Source of the DNA: Sergeia podlipaevii
Taxonomy: Eukaryota > Euglenozoa > Kinetoplastea > Trypanosomatida > Trypanosomatidae
Assembly: GCA_030849805.1 (NCBI GenBank)
Contig: JASANZ010002238.1
Location: forward strand, 1-64,000
Length of the DNA stretch: 64,000 nucleotides
Direction of reading: 5' to 3'
Below the pieces are notes generated by a model that saw nothing but the letters and a program-made list of their open reading frames with translations, was not told the origin of the DNA and ran no database searches. Below, in pieces: positions 10,275-20,038 of the stretch. The translations under genes and the position numbers were made by a program. Within the stretch, counting starts at the first letter, position 1. Each line of letters starts with the position of its first letter.

Positions 10275-11048
10275 CTTTCTTTTTTTTTTTTGTCTTTTCT
10301 CTCTTCTCAGTCGGTCATTCCGATGTCATGCCGGTGGATATGCAATGCAAAAAAAAAAAAAAATGTTAAGTAGCGCAGTGGATTGACGTATTTAGAACAA
10401 CAGACACTTCTTTTATTTACTCCAAACTACTTTATAAAGCGGAAAAAAATAATAAAAATGGGAAAGAAAAACTTTTTTTTCTCTTTTGTTGTTGTTGTTG
10501 CTGCCGTATTGGACGATGTAACTAGCACGTTTTTGTTCTTTCTCGCTTTTTTTCTTCTTCTTGCAGTACTTGATGTTTCGACTGCTTGCAGAGTGTATAC
10601 GAACATTAATATATAGATCAACAGAAACTGTCAATTTCTCCTTGTGGATATCAACTTTATTTTCATGCTTAATTAATTGTAGAATATGATGAAGCAATTT
10701 TGTATCATGTTTGATATTTTTGTCTTGTTTGTATTGATACGATACACTTGGTTTCAATATCTTGCTCTCCTTCTTTAATTTTTTTTTTCACTTTCTTTTA
10801 TTAATTTTTATTTTTTTTCTGCTTTAGTTTCCCACCTGTGATTGGAAATCAAGTTGTGCCATTATTTTATAGCGTGAAAAAAAAGTTTTGTAGTGAAATA
10901 TTAGTATTATTATTTTTATCTCGTTGCTGTTGCGTCTTCTCCGAATTTTTTTTTTTTGTAGAAAGGAAACATATTTGTGTGTTGTGTGTCTGCGTGCTTT
11001 GTTTGAACAGAAGAAAAGATAGAATATCTTGTTCTCTTCTTTTCAGTG
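10275..11048 (+). other. spacer before AsnRS gene
   Basis: AT-rich with T-runs and one A13 run near 10350. No gene seen. It ends in a pyrimidine tract and AG directly before the upstream AsnRS ATG. Confidence 0.5.
11028..11046 (+). promoter_or_regulatory. putative trans-splice acceptor for long AsnRS mRNA
   Basis: The tract TTGTTCTCTTCTTTTCAG ends in AG at 11045-11046, two bases before ATG 11049. It fits the kinetoplastid acceptor consensus (pyrimidine tract then first AG). Using it would give an mRNA encoding the 857-residue form. Another possible acceptor, AG at 10960-10961 after a T13 run, would give the same product. Confidence 0.5.
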
Positions 11049-13622
11049 ATGCACACTCGTTGGCATTGCACTAGATTTTGCCAAAGTTTCTGGAGTCATG
11101 AGTCAGGCTACTGCGCGGTGCAGCAGAACTTTACAACAGTAGCACGAACAAGAGTACGACGCGCAGCGGCAATAAAAAACTTGCTCCTGCCGCTGCTGAG
11201 TGCCGGTGCTTCACAATGGAACGGGGGGCACGCTGGTGTCAAGAGTGTTGCCGCCACTGCAAGTCACCGCTCATTGTCACCGCAGATCGCTTTGCGCGTG
11301 TCATGCACTGAGAGACGAGGCATGCAGAATGCACGCTCCCTGGACCCTCTCCCTTCCACATTATGCAAGCTTCTTCACCCCGATTCCTCTTATCTCTCTT
11401 CCTCTATTCTTTTCTCTACTCTCACAACACCACGCCGTCACTTTTCTTTTTCCTCTGACGGCAATCATAACGAAAGGAATATTAGCTCAGATTGTAGAAA
11501 CCCTACCAGTCTTGGCCATAGCTCAACAACAACAACCACACCAAAACAACCACCCATATCACCTGAAAAAGTCTATAAAATGGCTGATCAGGAACAGCTA
11601 AAGCAGCAAGCGGAGGCTGCCGCGCTAAAGCTGAAGGACATTGTGGGTCTTGACGACAAGAATGCCAAGGATCTCTCCACCAAGCCCGAGCGCGTGGAGG
11701 ACCTGCTTGCCTTCTTCGCAGCTCACAACATGAAGAGTGAGAGCCCTCGCGATATGAAGGTGATGCTCTTCAGCGTCTGGACCAAGGTCAAGTCTACCAA
11801 GCATCGCGAAATTATCGCCAATTTGGTGCTTGAGAAGAAGCTGGACAACACTCAGAAGGTGGACGCCGCTATCAAGTACGTCAGCGCGATCATGGACGCT
11901 AATGCGGACATCAACACCACCGAGATGGAGAAGGAGTGTGGCGTTGGCGCATTTGTAAGCGAGGATGATGTGCGCAAGCTTGTTGCTGAGGCACTTGCGG
12001 CTGAGGATCTAAAGGCCCTCAAGGCCGCCTGGGACAAGAATCCAAACATGATGCTAGGCAAGATGCGCCGCATCGCTGCTCTGCGTTGGGCTGAGGTGAA
12101 CCACATCAAGACCGCCCTCGATGAAAAGGTCCCTGCGCTGATCAGGGATGTGATGCTTGATGACGCGTCAGACAGCAACGCCAAGACAGCTGTTAAGGAG
12201 GCGAACGAGGCTGCTGCAGCGGCCGCCAAAAAAGTTGAGGTGTGCCCGCGCAACGACGATTTTGTTGCCATCGCGCAGGGCCTCCCAAAGACACCTATTG
12301 GCGAACTGAAGCTCCACAAGGAGGGGAGCATCGTCTACATCACTGGTTGGGCCCACCGCGTGCGTCATCAGTCCCGCATGTCCTTCATCGTCCTGCGCGA
12401 TGGCACTGGATACGTGCAGTGTGTCTTCAACGGCACCACTGAGCCTTTCCACCGCGAGTCCGCTGTGGCGATCCGCGGCAGGATCGTGCCTGAGGCCAAG
12501 GCTCAATCTGAGATCCAGCCTCCACTCGAGGTGCACGTTGATGAGTACGCCGTCATTGGTCCCTCCGACGGTTCTATCGAGACGATTATTACCGCTGAGA
12601 GCTCTGTCGACAAGCTCTTTGATCAGCGTCACATTGTTCTCCGCGGTACCAACGCTACTGCGATGATGAAAGTGCGCCACGAGGTTCTCCGTGCGTTTCG
12701 CGAGTACTTTTGGGCGAAGAAGTACTACGAGGTAACTCCCCCGACACTCGTGCAGACCATGTGCGAGGGCGGCTCGACGTTGTTTGATGTGCTTTACTAC
12801 TCTGAGACTGCCTACCTTACTCAATCGTCACAGCTCTACCTTGAGACGTGCACTGCATCGCTCGGTAACGTGTACTGTGTGATGCCTAGCTACCGCGCCG
12901 AGAAGTCCAAGACGAAGCGCCACCTCAGTGAGTTCACGCATCTGGAGGCTGAATACGACATCTGCAACTTTGAGGACCTCCTCGGTCATCTTGAGGACAT
13001 GATCTGCTGCGTCTTTAAGACTGTTGTGGAGCGCGCTGGACACCTCGTCGCGATGTTGAACCCTAAGCAGTTGATTGATCCCAAGGGCAACCTGAACGAC
13101 CCCAACAACTACAAGTTTATGCCCAAGAAGCCCTTCCGCCGCCTGCCATACGCCGAGGCGATCAAGTTCTGTAACGAGAACGGCATCATCAACACCGAGA
13201 CGGGGAAACCCTTCGTCTATGGTGAGGACATTACTGACCAGCCGGAGCGCGCGATGGTGGCGAAGTTTGGTGAGTTTGTTCTGATGACGCACTTCCCAGC
13301 TGAAATGAAGTCCTTCTACATGCAGCGCGACCCCAAGGATCGCACGCTGACAGAGTCTGTTGACGTCCTGGCCCCCGGCATTGGCGAGATTGTGGGTGGC
13401 TCCATGCGTATGTACAACTACGAGGAGCTGATGGAGGCCTACAAGCGCGAGCAGCTCGACCCCTCTACGTACTACTGGTACACCGACCAACGCAAGTTTG
13501 GCGGCACTCCTCACGGTGGCTTTGGACTCGGTGTGGAGCGCCTGCTGGTGTGGCTGCTGGACCTTGACAGCGTCAAGGATGCGTGTCTCTTCCCACGCTA
13601 CATGGGTCGCTGCAAGCCTTAA
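11049..13622 (+). CDS. asparaginyl-tRNA synthetase with GlnRS-like N-terminal domain; two possible starts
   Basis: Class IIb synthetase charging tRNA-Asn. ATG 11580 (MADQEQLKQQ) gives a 680-residue cytosolic form; ATG 11049 adds 177 residues in frame, rich in Arg and Ser with few acidic residues, resembling a mitochondrial presequence. In short-form numbering, residues about 20-195 resemble the N-terminal domain of eukaryotic GlnRS (a paired helical domain ending in MEKECGVGAFVSEDDV), not usual for AsnRS. An OB-fold anticodon domain follows (about 250-330, IVYITGWAHRVRHQS). The catalytic core has motif 2 with the AsnRS-type sequence AEKSKTKRHLSEFTHLEAEYD (from about 438; the E-H-L-E signature) and motif 3 GFGLGVERLLVWL (about 647). 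The C-terminus PRYMGRCKP matches eukaryotic AsnRS. The single gene could supply cytosol and mitochondrion. The short form is the safer call; the long form is inference. Confidence 0.92.
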   Translation: MHTRWHCTRFCQSFWSHESGYCAVQQNFTTVARTRVRRAAAIKNLLLPLLSAGASQWNGGHAGVKSVAATASHRSLSPQIALRVSCTERRGMQNARSLDPLPSTLCKLLHPDSSYLSSSILFSTLTTPRRHFSFSSDGNHNERNISSDCRNPTSLGHSSTTTTTPKQPPISPEKVYKMADQEQLKQQAEAAALKLKDIVGLDDKNAKDLSTKPERVEDLLAFFAAHNMKSESPRDMKVMLFSVWTKVKSTKHREIIANLVLEKKLDNTQKVDAAIKYVSAIMDANADINTTEMEKECGVGAFVSEDDVRKLVAEALAAEDLKALKAAWDKNPNMMLGKMRRIAALRWAEVNHIKTALDEKVPALIRDVMLDDASDSNAKTAVKEANEAAAAAAKKVEVCPRNDDFVAIAQGLPKTPIGELKLHKEGSIVYITGWAHRVRHQSRMSFIVLRDGTGYVQCVFNGTTEPFHRESAVAIRGRIVPEAKAQSEIQPPLEVHVDEYAVIGPSDGSIETIITAESSVDKLFDQRHIVLRGTNATAMMKVRHEVLRAFREYFWAKKYYEVTPPTLVQTMCEGGSTLFDVLYYSETAYLTQSSQLYLETCTASLGNVYCVMPSYRAEKSKTKRHLSEFTHLEAEYDICNFEDLLGHLEDMICCVFKTVVERAGHLVAMLNPKQLIDPKGNLNDPNNYKFMPKKPFRRLPYAEAIKFCNENGIINTETGKPFVYGEDITDQPERAMVAKFGEFVLMTHFPAEMKSFYMQRDPKDRTLTESVDVLAPGIGEIVGGSMRMYNYEELMEAYKREQLDPSTYYWYTDQRKFGGTPHGGFGLGVERLLVWLLDLDSVKDACLFPRYMGRCKP
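11371..11490 (+). promoter_or_regulatory. internal pyrimidine tract and acceptor for short AsnRS mRNA
   Basis: Within the long reading frame lies a dense T/C tract (11371-11453) followed by AG at 11475-11476 and 11489-11490. No ATG occurs between 11490 and the ATG at 11580, so splicing here would give a clean short leader of about 90 bases for the 680-residue form. A pyrimidine block this long is otherwise typical of spacers, not of coding sequence, in this window. Confidence 0.55.
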
Positions 13623-14654
13623 GAAAGGGTGATATATATATATATATATATATATATGCTTTGTATGCACACGAGGGGAATAATCTGGGGCATGTACAGA
13701 GGACTTCTACGTTGAGAAGGTGTAAATATGAGAGAAGGACAGAAGTGAGAAAGAATCTGGGAGAGTATCAACGTGCGCTTATTTTGTGTATTCCATCTTC
13801 CTTATCGTTATCGCTAGATGATGAATCCACACATGTGCATAAAAAGAAAACAAAGAAAAAGGAAAAAAAATGAAAAACTGCCTTCTTTGTGCAAGGGATG
13901 GGGTCCTCCTCTTGTCGAGCGCCAAATGTGGTGTCGGACTTTCAGCAGTAATCTTGTGCTCTTTGATTTTTTTTTTTATCTCTCTCTCTCTCTCTCTATA
14001 CATGTCTCGCTTTACGTATGTACATCTTTATGCGCTACAAAAGAAAAAAATATGGTGAGATTGTGTTCTATATGTTTGAGAGAAAAAAAAAGAAAACGAA
14101 AGGCAAACGTGTCATGATTTGCAACAAGTTAATCCAACAATATTCTTGGCTTGTTTTAACCCTCTTTTTCACTTTTTTTGTTTGTTTGTTTGCACTTGAA
14201 GTAGTGGAACTTTTACTTATGCACAGCGTGCATCGAATGTGCCGATTTGGGAACATCATGATCAAAAAATATATATTTTTTAAATGCAACGAAGAAAGAA
14301 AGACGGCTGTCACGCAATAATATGGCTGGAAGAGCGAACGCATCATGTGTCGTGCCATAGGGTAATTCAATTTTATTAAGGAAAAAAACCAGGTATCCTT
14401 ATGCAACTATTCACTCATAAATGAAATACTATTCCCTAAGATGATATCATTTTGACGACTGACTTTTCTCTTTCGCATTGTTATTACTATTTCTTTGATG
14501 CAGAAAGCAACTGCTGGCTTACCATACAGCATGCTTTAAAATACATCTTTTCCTTACCTTCTTTTGTTCTTTTTTTTTTTGGCATAGCAGGTTATATTAT
14601 TATAGTGCCGGCTTCCTTTCCTATACGTATTCCAGTGACCAGAGGGAGGGCACG
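13623..14654 (+). other. spacer with (TA)n, CT repeat and AP-2 sigma acceptor
   Basis: No gene seen. A (TA)13 tract (13632-13657) begins nine bases after the AsnRS stop codon. A CT repeat lies near 13980. A pyrimidine tract (14547-14580) with AG at 14589-14590 is a good acceptor for the next gene, 65 bases before its ATG. Confidence 0.55.
13632..13657. repeat. (TA)13 microsatellite
   Basis: Perfect alternating AT immediately downstream of the AsnRS stop codon, in its 3' UTR. Confidence 0.9.
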
Positions 14655-15089
14655 ATGATTCAATTTATATTGCTGCAGAACCGAATGGGCAAGACTCGTC
14701 TTGCGAAGTTTTATATTCCCACAGATGATGAGGGTCGCGAACGGATCATGCGAGAGGTACATAGCATCGTGAACTCCAGAGAGGCTAAGTATGCTAACTT
14801 TGACGACTACGGCACGGATGTGAAGCTCGTCTACAGGCGCTACGCGGGTCTGTTTTTTATCTGTGGTATTCATCAAACCGACAACGAGCTGGCCTACTTG
14901 GAGTTCATTCATCTTTTTGTTGAGGTACTGGACATGTTCTTTAAGGATGTCTGCGAGCTAGATCTCGTGTTCAACTTTCACAAGGTGTACATGATTATTG
15001 ACGAAATGGTCACCGGCGGAGAAATTCAAGAAGTATCACGTCCTGTCATTCTTGGTAGGTTGCAGAAGTTGGATATATCCAGTCACTAA
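14655..15089 (+). CDS. AP-2 complex sigma subunit (small adaptin)
   Basis: 144 residues, the usual size of a sigma adaptin. The N-terminus MIQFILLQNRMGKTRLAKFY is nearly the AP-2 sigma consensus; VYRRYAGLFF, AYLEFIHLFVEVLD and CELDLVFNFHKVY are further hallmark blocks across the longin-type fold. AP-1 sigma typically starts M(M)RFMLLFSRQGK, which fits less well. The sigma subunit is part of the AP-2 core that binds dileucine cargo signals at the plasma membrane (flagellar pocket in trypanosomatids) for clathrin endocytosis. African trypanosomes lack AP-2, so this gene is informative about lineage. Start is the first ATG after a strong acceptor. Stop is TAA. Confidence 0.93.
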   Translation: MIQFILLQNRMGKTRLAKFYIPTDDEGRERIMREVHSIVNSREAKYANFDDYGTDVKLVYRRYAGLFFICGIHQTDNELAYLEFIHLFVEVLDMFFKDVCELDLVFNFHKVYMIIDEMVTGGEIQEVSRPVILGRLQKLDISSH

Positions 15090-15558
15090 CTAGTTGTGGC
15101 TATGCACGTCTATACTTTTTCGCTTGTTGTGGGTTTGCTATATTCGCTTTTTTTTTTCTCTCTCTTTATATAGATGTCTTGTTGTTTCCCTGTTTGCTTT
15201 CTTTGTGCGCAAAGAAAAAAAAAATATCTTGCGAAAAGCGTTATGCTAGACACAGATACTCCCATTGCGGAGAAGAGAGAAAAGGAAGGGCTCTTTTATT
15301 GATTTCTGCTTGGCAAAGGGACTTTCGAAGCAAACTTTTTCTTTTTGGAATATCACTAAATTTTCTGTTTCTTGACTTTTTGGGGTAGAATTTTTATATA
15401 GGTATCTTTTTTTAGTGTTCACTCGGAGGGAGTAGTGTAGTAGAATCACATACAAGAAGCGTGTTGATAGATTCTCTCTTTGCGTTTCTTTTTTCTTTTA
15501 CGAGACATTGATACAACGTTAAGGAATAAGTGATATATATATATATATATATTTAAGA
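15090..15558 (+). other. spacer with (TA)n in 5' leader
   Basis: No gene seen. T-rich tracts are followed by AG at 15503-15504, a likely acceptor. A (TA)10 tract at 15533-15552 then sits in the predicted 5' leader, six bases before the next ATG. Confidence 0.5.
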
Positions 15559-15960
15559 ATGGGGTTCTTCACGCGTTCCGCATTTTTTTTTGGTGTGATT
15601 CTTATCGCCAGTGGATTCTACCTGGCTTTTACTATTCGAGAGCAGCTGCAGGCTCAACATCACGGTAATGGCATGATCCCCGCTATCGAGTTTAACGGTA
15701 CCTCAGTGCCCGTAACCGCCGCTAAGATCCCCATAGCTGTGTTGGTCATTCTTGGACTGGCCTTTGCCATGTTTGGATTTGTGGACCGCAATAAGTTGAA
15801 GGCGGCTCGTCTGGCAGATCAGACCAAGTTCGAGCGCTATGACCAGCACGTGGTGACAGACTTTATGCACTTTAACCATCGCGGAACGCTAGCCAGCAAG
15901 AACGATAGCTCCATTGTTTCTAGTGGCAGCAAGGATGCCGAAGCCAAAAAGAAGGAATAG
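15559..15960 (+). CDS. small two-span membrane protein, possible ER retrieval signal
   Basis: 133 residues. Two hydrophobic segments, about 5-24 (SAFFFGVILIASGFYLAFTI) and 56-76 (KIPIAVLVILGLAFAMFGFV), are joined by a short hydrophilic loop containing one N-x-T sequon (NGT). A basic hydrophilic tail of about 55 residues ends in KKKE. Lys at positions -3 and -4 matches a dilysine (KKxx) ER retrieval signal if the tail faces the cytosol. No family recognised. Start is the ATG that follows the (TA)n leader; stop is TAG. Confidence 0.8.
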   Translation: MGFFTRSAFFFGVILIASGFYLAFTIREQLQAQHHGNGMIPAIEFNGTSVPVTAAKIPIAVLVILGLAFAMFGFVDRNKLKAARLADQTKFERYDQHVVTDFMHFNHRGTLASKNDSSIVSSGSKDAEAKKKE

Positions 15961-16766
15961 TCATTCTTTCATTGTGTTCGTATTCAAATACCTTGTGTAT
16001 CTCTGGAAGTTGCTGCCAACATTGTTCTTGGGGATGGAGAAGGGAGGGGGGGGGGAAGAGGAAGGAAAGCAAGACCTAGAGGTAGGGAGAAGAAAAACAA
16101 AAAAGAAAGGCATTTGCCACTATCCGCTTGTGGTTGTGTGTAGCGGTGAGTTTTGATTGCCTTCCTTTTTTTTTTCGTATGTACCCCTTCTATAAACGTC
16201 CCTTGCCTTCAACCTTCATCAGCCGCCTGCACCTGAAAGAAGGAAAGAAAGAAAGAAAGAAAGAAGTAGGCAGGAGTTTTGCGCAGCACTGGCAAAGGTG
16301 TAGAAGGGGAGAAGGTTGAAGGAGGGGAAAGGCAAAAGTTTTTAATTTTGTAATGCGTTATTGCAAGAGAAAGACAAAAAAAAAGTAATAAAAGCATTTT
16401 GCTGAATGCTCTCGTTTATGTATTTTCTTGCGATATGAAGTAAGGAGAACTGAGTGTGTTTTTAAGTCGAAATTTTTTTTTTAAAAAAAAATAAATAACC
16501 CTCATGCAACCTTTCTCAATCACAATTTAATTACGTCTTTTTTTTCCCTCTTTTTTTGTCTGCATTTCAAAATTCATTTCTATATGAAGGGAAGTTGGCG
16601 AGCGAGTTTGTTGTCCTTTTCTCCCCCCTCCCTCCTTGCCAAGAATTTTTTTTTTCTGCTCTGTGCAGAGGCAGAGGGATACTATAGTAACGCACAGCGA
16701 GAGTTTCAACCCTTTTCTACATAAACAATAGCGCATCATTGCAAGTAAGAATTAGTGGATATCGAT
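15961..16766 (+). other. spacer with G-run, GAAA repeat and acceptor
   Basis: No gene seen. It holds a G-rich run near 16046, a (GAAA)n repeat at about 16242-16266, T/A runs and a pyrimidine tract (about 16621-16662) with AG at 16667-16668, a good acceptor about 99 bases before the bL32m ATG. Confidence 0.5.
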
Positions 16767-17018
16767 ATGCTGCGCCGATCCTTCACAGCATGGATGCCGG
16801 CGATGATTGGTCACCCGACCCTGTTACTTCTAGGCAACAAGGGTGGTACTCCCAAACGTAAGAAGAATCCAATGCAACTGCGTCGCAAGACGTACGGCCT
16901 GCACTTTAAAGAGCGCTATCTCAAACTTGAGGACTGGTACTACTGCCCCTTGTGTGCGGAACCGAAAAAGCAGGGTGAATGGTGCCGTAGAGAAGATTGC
17001 AGGCAGATCAAGCCTTGA
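16767..17018 (+). CDS. mitochondrial large-subunit ribosomal protein bL32m
   Basis: 83 residues from ATG 16767; the frame opens upstream only from a GTG. The N-terminus MLRRSFTAWMPAM is amphipathic and basic, consistent with mitochondrial import. GTPKRKKNPMQLRRKTY matches the basic PKRKTSKxRRxxRR start of bacterial L32. The C-terminal half carries a zinc ribbon with Cys60, Cys63, Cys73 and Cys78 (CPLC ... CRREDC), as in bL32 proteins that bind zinc. The short length fits the family. It would act in the mitoribosome. Stop is TGA. Confidence 0.85.
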   Translation: MLRRSFTAWMPAMIGHPTLLLLGNKGGTPKRKKNPMQLRRKTYGLHFKERYLKLEDWYYCPLCAEPKKQGEWCRREDCRQIKP

Positions 17019-17558
17019 GAAGGCCACAGGAGTGATGGTGATGTTGCTTGGGAGAATGCGTGCGACAAGCAATTCTTGCTGTTTTTGTGGCTTTACATCT
17101 TATTCGCAAGCGCTGATTCACACACACACACACACTTCTTGTTATTATTTTTTGACGATGGTTGTTGGCGGTGTAATGGTTGAAGCATTTTAAATGGGAA
17201 ACCAAATTGCAAAAGTCATGTTGACAGCGAGAACTCGTGTACGAGTAGAAAAATGGCGATGCAAGCCATAGAATAAAGTCAAAAGCTATTGTTCTTCTAC
17301 AGGTTGGAATAAAATATATGGATGCGCAAAGGTGGTATCACTACTTGGTGCTATTAAACACTATGTTTTTTTTTTCTTCTTTCCTGCTCTTTTTTTCTCA
17401 ACATCATTTTTTTTTTTAAAAAAAATACACTTTTCAGTATCCCTGCACTGGTGTTGGGGCACAAAAAAAAGATAGAAAAAGGGAGATTGAATTTATTCTC
17501 ATTTCCTATTTTTTGCCAATTGCTTAGTTTATCTTTGTTGTCCTCCTGCAGAGAAGTC
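17019..17558 (+). other. spacer with acceptor for next gene
   Basis: No gene seen. It includes a CA repeat near 17120, T-runs, and the tract TTGTTGTCCTCCTGCAG with AG at about 17550, eight bases before the next ATG. Confidence 0.5.
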
Positions 17559-19556
17559 ATGCATCAGATATTTCCAAGTTCGGACATCTGTTCATCCGGT
17601 GTTGCAGGTGACATTTGCATGCCAGCAATTTACTTTGAAGTTCCCAATGATGTGAAGCCAATAACGGTTTTGAAGGCTGACTCGCCTTCTTTGTCACCAT
17701 TATCTTCAAGCAGTAAAAGCAGTGCCACTGCGACTGCTCGCGTGAAAGGCGGCAAGCGTCCTAGGAATGCTGCTAGCACAGAAGCAAAGGAGGAGTTGCA
17801 TCAGGAGGTTACGAAAGCGCCGCGCTTTAACGAGGATACGCGGCACGCTATGCGCCGCGTGTTGGAGTTTGGAAGTGCGACAATTGTGTCGTCATCTCAT
17901 ACGTTGATGTCACTCAGCTGCTTCGCAGCCATTGCGCAAGACGATGCGCTGCGTATCAACCCCAGTGCACTCTTTGCTCACAAGAAAAATATCCCTGGAG
18001 CTCCATCACAGGATTACAGCGCGCAGCAGCAGCAGCAGTGCTTCAGTGGCGCCGCCTTGCGCCGCGCTCTTTCCCTGCTTTGCCGTGTGGTAACACTGGA
18101 CCCATCAGGCTATTTTCTTACGCGCGTTGCTTCCCCAATGAACGCAATGGGCGCAAATGACCCTGGGCTCGAGACGGCGATAAATGATATTCCCAAGTCA
18201 TCGCGCTCGTTTTTGGAACTTTACTGTGCGATACAGTCTCTTGAGCTCGAGCTTGAAGACCTTCAGTCAGCGTGTTCCACCTCAGTGGTGACCTCTACGG
18301 GAGAGGAGAAAGCGGAGGATGCGCTTGCTCAGCTGCAGGCGACTATTGAAACCTGCATCAACGCCATGGAGCAAACGATTATTGATATTGTTCTCACGCC
18401 AGGAGAAATGAACGACAAGGTTCCACGTGCGTACATCAGTCAACTAGTAAAGGATCTGCCGCGAGTGCTGCAGCAAGAGGCGTGGCCTTGCGAGCTGCTC
18501 GGCCATGCAGAAAACCACAGGAAAAATGCCCAAGACGACGGCAATACAAGCACAGGTCTTTCTACTGAGCTTAACGCCGACGTGTTGGGTTATGTCGCGG
18601 AAGGAGCGAGCGCTGTCATCATGAATGCGCTTCACGATGTACGCCACGCGGATAGCTGTGATATCCTTGCCATGGCCTCAGCGTCTCCAGTCACTGTCTT
18701 GGCCGCCGGCATAGCAGCGGGCGGAGGCGCCACAAAGCGAAGCTTTACCTCTAAGCAGAAACAGCAGCAAAATGTGACGCCTCGCGGTATGATTGACATA
18801 GAGAGCATTTCCTTTGCACTAATACGTGCTAAAGCGTGGGCCGGTATCTACACACGGCATGGTCTTCGCAGCGCTCAAGTTGAGGTACAGGCACTGTTTT
18901 ATCGTCTTTTTCTGGACGCGCGAGATGCACAGACGTCGTCCTCCGGCAGTACATCAAGCACTATGAAGCGCTCGGGAGCGCAGGCTTCTGGGAAGCCACC
19001 AGGGAACGCCGGGATGTTTTCGGAGCAGCGCTGGGCACTAACGATGGAGTTGTGGGAGCGATGGAATACGTCCTTGCGCTTCCACTACGCCGCATTGTTG
19101 TCAAAGATAGGGTATAACGACGGCACGATGGAAGGAGAGGAGGGTGCCAGAGATAGACAACTGCTGGAGCGGCAAAACGTCTTTGCTATTTTAGAACAGT
19201 GCCGCACTAGCGAGGGCAGCGGCACTCCTGGGCAGCATCCATGTCAGTTGTCTGATGTTCAGCTGCGCACCCTACGCGTGCTGAGCCATTTGCGGGCGGT
19301 GGATGCAGAGGGCTGGTTTGCTGTGCCAGCCTTTGATCTCGTTAACATTGACTTCACGAGTGTTGAAAAGTGGGTGTGCAGTACAAGCTTTGCAGGAAAG
19401 ACAAGCCGTGCCGCTTTTGATGCCGTGAGGAAGGTGTTGGAACGTATGGTGGACTGCTGTGTGGACCGCTATGGTCCTACGCATCAGTTTAGCGAGTGCA
19501 TCACTCGCGTGAGGCAGCAGCTTGTGGATGCGGCAAGGCGCGAACGTTTACTATAG
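17559..19556 (+). CDS. conserved-looking protein of unknown function
   Basis: 665 residues, beginning MHQIFPSSDICSSG right after a strong acceptor; an upstream in-frame GTG start is unlikely. The N-terminal 110 residues are Ser-rich with a basic patch (VKGGKRPRNAAS) that could be a nuclear signal. The remainder is mixed helical sequence with disordered inserts: a Gln run (AQQQQQC) near 150 and Ser/Gly runs near 470. A conserved-looking C-terminal region (about 560-665) contains LRTLRVLSHLRAVDAEGWF. No domain recognised. No signal peptide or membrane segment. Stop is TAG. Confidence 0.75.
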   Translation: MHQIFPSSDICSSGVAGDICMPAIYFEVPNDVKPITVLKADSPSLSPLSSSSKSSATATARVKGGKRPRNAASTEAKEELHQEVTKAPRFNEDTRHAMRRVLEFGSATIVSSSHTLMSLSCFAAIAQDDALRINPSALFAHKKNIPGAPSQDYSAQQQQQCFSGAALRRALSLLCRVVTLDPSGYFLTRVASPMNAMGANDPGLETAINDIPKSSRSFLELYCAIQSLELELEDLQSACSTSVVTSTGEEKAEDALAQLQATIETCINAMEQTIIDIVLTPGEMNDKVPRAYISQLVKDLPRVLQQEAWPCELLGHAENHRKNAQDDGNTSTGLSTELNADVLGYVAEGASAVIMNALHDVRHADSCDILAMASASPVTVLAAGIAAGGGATKRSFTSKQKQQQNVTPRGMIDIESISFALIRAKAWAGIYTRHGLRSAQVEVQALFYRLFLDARDAQTSSSGSTSSTMKRSGAQASGKPPGNAGMFSEQRWALTMELWERWNTSLRFHYAALLSKIGYNDGTMEGEEGARDRQLLERQNVFAILEQCRTSEGSGTPGQHPCQLSDVQLRTLRVLSHLRAVDAEGWFAVPAFDLVNIDFTSVEKWVCSTSFAGKTSRAAFDAVRKVLERMVDCCVDRYGPTHQFSECITRVRQQLVDAARRERLL

Positions 19557-20038
19557 AATATACATCAAAGAGCACGTGTAAGAGAGAGAGGGAGCTTGGT
19601 TAAGGGTCAAGTTACATTAAAAAAAAAAAAATGCGTGTGGTGATGCATTCAATATTGTGACTGCAGCAAAACACTGTCGTTGATCTTTAATTTATTTTCA
19701 ATAGAGTTTATGGAGAAATCAACGCATTTGATACTTTGAGAAAAAAACGATTTGTATGAGCTGCCTCAATACATACATTCTATCTTTTTTTTTTATGTTT
19801 CCTTCTGTTCCTATTGAACTGTACCTTGTTTACTTTGCCCCATATTATCATGGTGCAATAGCAATTCAAGAAAAAAAAAAGCATACAACATTTTCCCTTT
19901 CTGCTGAAAGCCACACGCTTCAACTCACCCAATAGGATCAACAGCAATATATAAGCAATACTCGAACATACAGATATTCAACTCTATACGTTTTACTCAC
20001 ACCTATAGCGAAGAAGAGCATACCTCACCACTTAACAA
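19557..20038 (+). other. spacer before twinfilin
   Basis: No gene seen. Candidate acceptors for twinfilin are AG at 19859-19860 and AG at 19909-19910 after a TTTTCCCTTTCTG tract. Confidence 0.45.

Noticed and set aside
12168..13670. Long minus-strand open frames opposite the AsnRS gene
   Set aside because: They are antisense shadows caused by codon bias of the real gene; their translations are low-information and match no family.
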